Shown here in pieces: positions 6,394 to 10,097 of a stretch of DNA of 10,097 nucleotides. Below the pieces are notes generated by a model. It worked only from the letters and a program-made list of their open reading frames with translations, was not told where the DNA came from and searched no databases. This DNA is from an uncultured Clostridia bacterium. GTDB taxonomy: Bacteria; Bacillota; Clostridia; Christensenellales; Aristaeellaceae. The stretch is taken from contig CAKUAV010000114.1 of NCBI GenBank assembly GCA_934636425.1, positions 1-10,097 of the forward strand, read 5' to 3'. How positions within the stretch are numbered: the first letter of the stretch is position 1; every line of letters begins with the position of its first letter. The translations under genes were made by a program, and so were the position numbers.

Positions 6394-7166
6394 CAGGTGT
6401 TCGCCTCCAGTCTCAGCGCTTCCGTAATCTGCGCTATAAATTCGCTGTTCGTCGGCTTGCCTTTCGACGCGTCGACGGTGTTGCCAAATATTGTATACTG
6501 CATTTCGATGTCGCCGCGCAGCCATGCCGACTCTATGGCGTAGCGCATCAGGCGCTCCACAGCCGCGCTGCCCGCGCCGTATTCGCGCGCAATCATCGGG
6601 TAGACCTGCGTAGAGAGCCGTCCGAAGCAGCGATAGTCCCGCGCGCAGAGCACGATCGCCTTCGCCAGATATCTGCCGCCCGCCGTTTCCAGCGCCACGC
6701 CCAGCAGACGCAGCCTGCTCTCGACGCTCCTTCGCCCCGCCCACGCGGGCGAAAGCCGATCCGCAAGCGCAAGCGCGCGCATCCGCTCAACGAGCCGGTC
6801 GTCGCTCGCCTCCCGGTCGCTCATGCAGACGACGCCCGCGCGCCTTGCCGCCGCCAGCGCCTTTGCGCAGCCCGCCGGAAAAATCGCCAGCAGCGCGGGC
6901 ATGGCGGGAGACGGCCTCGCGGCAATTTCCCCGGCCAGCGCGTAAACATCCAGACCGGCCATGAGCGCGTTGACAATCACGACGTCGGCCTGTCCGCGCG
7001 CGGCGGCGTCCGGTATCATGCGGCGGTCGAAGCGGCACACGTCCATATCATATCCCGCGCTGTAGAGCGGCATGCGCAGCCGTCCGGCCAGCTCAGGCGT
7101 GCACAGCACGCGCGCAAAGCTCCGATCCACGCCAGCCACCTCGCTTCTCTTTTTTTCTTTCGACAT
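6393..7166 (-). CDS. spo0A: Spo0A-family response regulator with a degenerate receiver domain
   Basis: A 257-residue homologue of the sporulation master regulator. The C-terminal half (about 148-257) clearly matches the Spo0A DNA-binding domain: VYPMIAREYGAGSAAVERLMRYAIESAW (188-215, including the recognition helix) and KPTNSEFIAQITEALRLE (237-254). The N-terminal half (17-132) aligns with a CheY-like receiver but lacks its chemistry. The phospho-acceptor Asp is Asn66 (DVVIVNALMAGLD against DVLVLDIIMPHLD in B. subtilis). The usual acidic pair is replaced by CTPE, and the switch Thr and Lys also appear lost. Overall length matches normal Spo0A (267 in B. subtilis). I chose the ATG at 7166, because the upstream ATG at 7208 would sit almost on the inferred transcription start and has no ribosome binding site. 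It is coupled to deoB. It could be a second, phosphorylation-independent paralogue or the only Spo0A of this genome. Confidence 0.88.
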   Translation of the reverse strand: MSKEKKRSEVAGVDRSFARVLCTPELAGRLRMPLYSAGYDMDVCRFDRRMIPDAAARGQADVVIVNALMAGLDVYALAGEIAARPSPAMPALLAIFPAGCAKALAAARRAGVVCMSDREASDDRLVERMRALALADRLSPAWAGRRSVESRLRLLGVALETAGGRYLAKAIVLCARDYRCFGRLSTQVYPMIAREYGAGSAAVERLMRYAIESAWLRGDIEMQYTIFGNTVDASKGKPTNSEFIAQITEALRLEANT

Positions 7167-7217
7167 ACACAGATAAATTCCTGCCGCCGCGCCCGCCCGC
7201 GCGCGCATTTTCTGTCA

Positions 7218-7226
7218 ATTATAACA
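7218..7226 (-). promoter_or_regulatory. Extended -10 promoter for the spo0A-deoB unit
   Basis: The minus strand reads TGTTATAAT: a perfect TATAAT (7218-7223) with the TGn extension. No good -35 lies at 17 nt; TTGGGT at 7243-7248 is 19 nt away. The predicted start near 7211 gives a leader of about 45 nt to the ATG at 7166. It lies just downstream of the terminator at 7272-7312, which fits a new transcription unit. Confidence 0.55.
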
Positions 7227-7271
7227 GCGGCGTCAATGTATCACCCAATTTATATATTCACCGCTGCACGC

Positions 7272-7312
7272 AAAAAGACCCGTCCGGCTCCGTTTTGCAG
7301 CCGAACAGGTCT
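7272..7312 (-). terminator. Intrinsic terminator of the symporter gene
   Basis: On the minus strand AGACCTGTTCGGCT pairs with AGCCGGACGGGTCT as a 14-bp stem containing two G-U pairs, around a 9-nt loop (7290-7298), and runs straight into TTTT. This is a textbook rho-independent terminator about 245 bp past the symporter stop codon. It insulates the spo0A-deoB unit. Confidence 0.88.
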
Positions 7313-7557
7313 GTCAACCGTATAACGCAGCCCATAAGCCGTTTTTTTGCGGCACAAAATGCCGCGCACTCGCTCGACCGGGAAAAGCCGCGCGGCCGCA
7401 TAACCGCCCCAGCGCACCGCCGACGTTCAGAGCCGAGCCGCCTTTATGCGGCGCGGAGTCAAGCCACAGCGCGCATCGGCCGTGCGAAAGCAGCGCATCG
7501 CTGCCCGAAGCCGTACCGAACTCCGCGCCATCATTCTGCGAGCCGCATAACCGCCGA
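7313..7557 (-). other. Structured 3' untranslated region of the symporter transcript
   Basis: No gene seen in these 245 bp. Nested inverted repeats are visible: TTATGCGG (7444-7451) with CCGCATAA (7543-7550), inside them GGCGCGGAGT (7450-7459) with ACTCCGCGCC (7520-7529), and at the centre GCAGCG-CAT-CGCTGC (7490-7504). A 14-bp exact direct repeat, GCCGCATAACCGCC, occurs at 7395-7408 and 7542-7555. Because the outer arm is part of the direct repeat, it may have arisen by duplication. Confidence 0.55.
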
Positions 7558-8937
7558 TCAGATGATGGAGATGATGAGGACGACCAGTATGATGACCGGC
7601 AGCACCCATGTCATGTAGGGCTTCATCCAGCGCGGCACCTTCATGCCCTTGCCGGCATTGACCTCCATTTCGTAGTTCTGCCAGCCCCAGCCGAAGCGGT
7701 GGGTGCAGAAGAGGACGTAGACCAGACTGCCGACCGGCAGGGCGATGTTCGAAACGAGGAAATCCTCGAAATCGCCGAAATTGCGGCCAATGAAAATCGT
7801 GCGGGCAAAGAAGCCGCCGTGATTGCTCAGCACGAACGGCAGTGAGCAGAGCGTGACAATCACAATGTTGATCAGCGCAATCTGCCACCGCTTCAGCTTC
7901 GTCCACTCAATCCAGAAGGACACAATGTTCTCAAACACGGCGATGACCGTCGAGAGCGCCGCAAACACCATGAACATGAAGAACAGTATGCCGATCACGC
8001 GGCCGCCCGGCATGTTGTTGAATATCGAGGCCAGCGTCGTGAACAGAAAGCCCGCGCCCGCCTGATCCGCGCCGATGCCCGTCGCCGCGGGATTGAACGT
8101 GAAATACGCCGGGAAAATCACCAGGCCGCTCATCAGCGCCACGAACGTGTCCAGGCTGACGATCGTCACCGCCTCGCCCAGAAGGCTGTTGTCCTTGTCG
8201 ATATAGCTGCCAAATATTGCGATCGAACCGATGCCCAGCGACAGCGTGAAGAACGCCTGCCCCATCGCCGCGGAAATCACCGTGCCCAGACCGTGCGCCT
8301 TCAGATGCGCGGGAGAGGGCACCAGATAGAACTTCAGGCCCGCGCCCGCGCCCGGCAGCGTGCAGGCGTAGACCGCCAGCCCCAGCACGAGCACAAGCAG
8401 CAGCACCATCATCGCCTTCGTGATGCGCTCCACGCCGCCGCGCAGCCCCATCGCGCACACGCAGAAGCCCAGAACCGTCACCACCGCCGTCACGCCGATG
8501 TTCAGCGGCCAGTTGGACACCATCCCGCCGAACATCTCGCCCAGCTCAGATACCGTCTTGTACTGCATGATCGAGCCGGTCAGATATTTGCAGAAAAAGA
8601 TCACAAACCAGCCGGAAATGCAGGTGTAGAAGAGCATCAGCAGATAGTTGCCCGCCACGCCCAGATACTTCATCAGGTGCCACTTCTGCCCCTTCTTCTC
8701 CAATACGTCGAAGGAATTGGCAATGCTGCGCCGGCTGCCGCGCCCGACCGCCAGCTCACACGTCATCACCGGCAGACCCAGCAGCAGCAAAAACACCAGA
8801 TAAAACAGCAAAAACAAACCGCCGCCGTACGCGCCGCACCATATCGGAAACCGATAGACGTTGCCCAGCCCGATCGCGCAGCCCGCCGAAATCAGTATGA
8901 ACCCCAGTCTCGAGCCGAATTTTTCTCTCTCCTGCAT
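7558..8937 (-). CDS. Sodium-dependent amino-acid symporter of the NSS/SNF (LeuT-fold) family
   Basis: A 459-residue inner-membrane protein expected to import an amino acid or related amine using the sodium gradient. TM1 carries the family signature AGCAIGLGNVYRFP (18-31), with Asn26 matching LeuT Asn27. TM6 contains QAFFTLSLGIG (227-237), the unwound substrate-binding segment. TM8 contains FAALST (325-330), with Ser329 and Thr330 at the Na2-site positions. TM7 has Asp263 where LeuT has Asn286, and Ala267 at the LeuT Glu290 position, so the acidic charge may have moved. I count about 11 hydrophobic helices, as in the bacterial 11-helix members MhsT and Tyt1. The substrate cannot be read from sequence. 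The ATG at 8937 has GGAGG at 8947-8951, 9 nt upstream; longer in-frame starts lack one. It is a single-gene unit with its own promoter and terminator. Confidence 0.94.
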   Translation of the reverse strand: MQEREKFGSRLGFILISAGCAIGLGNVYRFPIWCGAYGGGLFLLFYLVFLLLLGLPVMTCELAVGRGSRRSIANSFDVLEKKGQKWHLMKYLGVAGNYLLMLFYTCISGWFVIFFCKYLTGSIMQYKTVSELGEMFGGMVSNWPLNIGVTAVVTVLGFCVCAMGLRGGVERITKAMMVLLLVLVLGLAVYACTLPGAGAGLKFYLVPSPAHLKAHGLGTVISAAMGQAFFTLSLGIGSIAIFGSYIDKDNSLLGEAVTIVSLDTFVALMSGLVIFPAYFTFNPAATGIGADQAGAGFLFTTLASIFNNMPGGRVIGILFFMFMVFAALSTVIAVFENIVSFWIEWTKLKRWQIALINIVIVTLCSLPFVLSNHGGFFARTIFIGRNFGDFEDFLVSNIALPVGSLVYVLFCTHRFGWGWQNYEMEVNAGKGMKVPRWMKPYMTWVLPVIILVVLIISII

Positions 8938-8946
8938 AACGCCGCT

Positions 8947-8951
8947 CCTCC
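8947..8951 (-). promoter_or_regulatory. Ribosome binding site of the symporter, deciding the start
   Basis: GGAGG on the minus strand, 9 nt before the ATG at 8937. It excludes the upstream in-frame ATGs that would add up to 19 residues. Confidence 0.8.
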
Positions 8952-9011
8952 GCTTCATCATTCGCCGTCCATCGTTTCGCATATGTAAAAACAATGCGGC
9001 ATTTCTGTGTT

Positions 9012-9040
9012 ATGTTATCATTTTTAGCGCCGCCTGTCAA
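9012..9040 (-). promoter_or_regulatory. Sigma-A type promoter of the symporter gene
   Basis: The minus strand has TTGACA at 9035-9040, exactly 17 nt, then TAACAT at 9012-9017. The -35 is a perfect consensus and the -10 matches four of six positions. The expected start near 9005 gives a leader of about 68 nt. I saw no obvious operator in the leader. Confidence 0.75.
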
Positions 9041-9130
9041 TCAATTCAGCATGAGTGTTTTGAAATTCCCTTATGCCACCCATCAATAATTTTGAACATC
9101 GCATGATGTTTTGCCCGGCCCGGCGCGTCT

Positions 9131-9300
9131 TCCTTCCCACGCGGGGAATGCTGGCTCGGCGGTCGGCTCGGTTGTTTTCCCCTTCCTGCGCAGAGGATAA
9201 TGTGTGCGGTTTCTTTGTTTTTCCTTCCCACCGGAGAACGGGGAAACTGCGCTGCGTCACAGATGACGGCGCGGTCATTTTCCCTTCCCGCAAAAAGCGC
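9131..9300. repeat. Irregular series of TTCC(C)-headed short hairpins
   Basis: Four related starts, CTTCCC or CTTCCTG, lie at about 9133, 9182, 9224 and 9284, the last three preceded by a T-run. Three can fold: TTCCC-acgcg-GGGAA (9134-9148 area), TCCT with AGGA (9184-9197 area) and TTCCCACCG with CGGGGAA (9225-9245 area). Spacing is irregular (49, 42, 60 bp). The similarity is short, so common descent is uncertain. Confidence 0.35.
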
Positions 9301-9539
9301 ACCGTTCCAACGCGGCGCGGAGGAGATGCGCTGCGCAGAAAGTGCAAAACCTGCGTTATTCCGCGCTGACGCGGCGCTGCGCCGGTGGTTTTCATATGTT
9401 CGTGAATTGTCAGCCGGCGCGGCGACAGTGCCTGCCGGATATAGTCCCGGCACAGGCGATAGTGCGCGCGGGGGAACGGCGAAGGGAAATTCGGAATTCG
9501 GAATAGGGGCGCGGGGGATGGGCGCATCCGGCGATGAGG

Positions 9540-9803
9540 TTCTGTCGCGGCGTTTTGCCCTCAGTTCATGCCTGGCTTTGCATTTCTGTCACAGCGTTTT
9601 ACCCTCGGCATATGCCCGACCTCGCATTTCTGTCGCGGCGTTTTGCCCTCAGTTCATGCCTAGCTTTGCATTTCTGTCGCGGCGTTTTGCTTTCGGCATA
9701 TGCTCGACCTCGCATTTCTGTCGCGGCGTTTTGCCCTCGGCATATGCCCGACCTCGCATTTCTGTCGCGGCGTTTTGCCTTCGGTTCACGCCTGCTGTTT
9801 GCC
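9540..9803. repeat. Six-unit 44-bp tandem repeat with two alternating subtypes
   Basis: Units start at 9540, 9584, 9628, 9672, 9716 and 9760, exactly 44 bp apart. The first ~20 bases (TTCTGTCGCGGCGTTTTGC) are nearly constant. The rest falls into type A (TCAGTTCATGCCTGGCTTTG, units 1 and 3) and type B (TCGGCATATGCCCGACCTCG, units 2, 4 and 5). Unit 6 is diverged, starting like type A and then entering a hairpin. Type B contains the palindrome GGCATATGCC. There is no gap between units. Since 44 is not a multiple of three, translation frames rotate and no frame reads the same peptide per unit, which argues against coding. Confidence 0.92.
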
Positions 9804-9819
9804 GCATGGCGACAAACAG
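9795..9819. repeat. Hairpin at the end of the 44-bp array
   Basis: CTGTTTG (9795-9801) pairs with CAAACAG (9813-9819), with an inner CGC/GCG extension around an ATG loop after one mismatch. No U-tract follows on either strand, so it is not an intrinsic terminator. Confidence 0.6.
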
Positions 9820-9855
9820 GACGGCTTGCGATGTGTTGCGTTTCTATTCCGCCGG

Positions 9856-9951
9856 GTCGAGATCGCCATTTGTGCGTTCTCATACCGTTTGGGGTTATCT
9901 GCCTTGACTGGTTCACTTTGGATTTGTGCGTTTCTTTGTGGCGATCTCGAC
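9856..9951. repeat. 96-bp element bounded by perfect 13-bp inverted repeats
   Basis: GTCGAGATCGCCA at 9856-9868 is the exact reverse complement of TGGCGATCTCGAC at 9939-9951. The 70-bp interior also has an 11-bp direct repeat, ATTTGTGCGTT, at 9868-9878 and 9922-9932. It could be a small non-autonomous mobile element, a palindromic repeat family member or an RNA stem. No clear target-site duplication flanks it. Confidence 0.6.
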
Positions 9952-10097
9952 GGGTTACCGGGGTACGGAGGAACGAGGAACGGAGAACGGCGCTGGCGGT
10001 GCGGCCTTTGTGCGCTTTTGCGCAAGCACATTGGCCTTGTAATGCTTTCCGCGGGGAGTACGCTGGGGCTGCGCGCCCCAGACTGCGCCAAAGAGTC

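Larger units (their letters stand above)
9041..10097. other. 1,057-bp region upstream of the symporter without a recognisable gene
   Basis: Open frames exist on both strands, but they follow repeats, lack ribosome binding sites and show no family resemblance. Contents are TTCCC-containing short hairpins (9131-9300), a tandem ATTCGGA pair near 9489-9503, a 44-bp repeat array (9540-9803), a hairpin (9795-9819), an element bounded by 13-bp inverted repeats (9856-9951), and GC-rich hairpins TGCGC-TTTT-GCGCA (10011-10024) and CTGGGGC-TGCGC-GCCCCAG (10063-10081). No tRNA or known riboswitch was recognised. Confidence 0.6.

Noticed and set aside
7342..7365. Terminator-like hairpin GCGGCA-CAAAA-TGCCGC beside a T-run
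   Set aside because: The T-run precedes the stem on the plus strand, and on the minus strand an A-run follows it, so it has the wrong polarity for an intrinsic terminator on either strand.
9024..9527. 167-residue minus-strand reading frame
   Set aside because: It runs across the short TTCCC hairpins and into the symporter promoter, with no family resemblance and no ribosome binding site.
9540..9803. CRISPR array
   Set aside because: The constant core is separated by only two recurring variants rather than unique spacers, the units join as a plain 44-bp tandem repeat, and no cas gene is in the window.
1..10097. Transposase, prophage, toxin-antitoxin, defence system, rRNA or tRNA genes
   Set aside because: None of their signatures were seen on either strand. 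All confident genes belong to well-known housekeeping, transport or sporulation families.

Overview
The window looks like a GC-rich chromosome segment of an endospore-forming Clostridia-type Bacillota. I infer this from a Spo0A-family regulator, a dacF-type D,D-carboxypeptidase next to a phosphopentomutase (compare drm-pupG-dacF of Bacillus subtilis), the tilS/hpt pair, and strong GGAGG ribosome binding sites. The style resembles gut-associated Clostridia assemblies, but I cannot name a genus. All six confident genes lie on the minus strand, so transcription runs from high to low coordinates.

Layout in the direction of transcription. (1) Positions 10097-9041: about 1 kb with no believable gene. 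It holds short inverted repeats, a six-unit 44-bp tandem array and an element bounded by a 13-bp inverted repeat. (2) A strong sigma-A type promoter (9012-9040) drives an 11-helix sodium:solute symporter of the NSS/SNF family (7558-8937), followed by a structured 3' region and a clear intrinsic terminator (7272-7312). (3) An extended -10 promoter starts a two-gene unit: a Spo0A-like regulator (6393-7166) whose receiver has Asn at the phospho-acceptor position, coupled through a TGATG overlap to deoB (5215-6393). (4) A 541-bp gap with a 142-bp tandem repeat precedes dacF (3488-4660). (5) A 483-bp gap carries a 163-bp duplication that includes the dacF 3' end, then tilS (1670-3004). (6) A 951-bp gap with a 96-bp tandem repeat and degenerate short palindromes separates tilS from hpt (147-704). 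(7) The first 146 bases lie downstream of hpt and contain only an open frame without a start codon.

The genes are mostly housekeeping: lysidine synthesis on tRNA-Ile (TilS), purine salvage (Hpt), pentose phosphate/nucleoside interconversion (DeoB), peptidoglycan trimming with a possible spore link (DacF), amino-acid uptake (NSS), and one putative sporulation regulator. Two things stand out. First, the Spo0A homologue keeps the DNA-binding domain but appears unable to be phosphorylated in the normal way. Second, three intergenic gaps between genes that are usually close together are filled with repeats of different period and largely different sequence, with a fourth array upstream of the symporter. 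All repeat alignments and identities were judged by eye.
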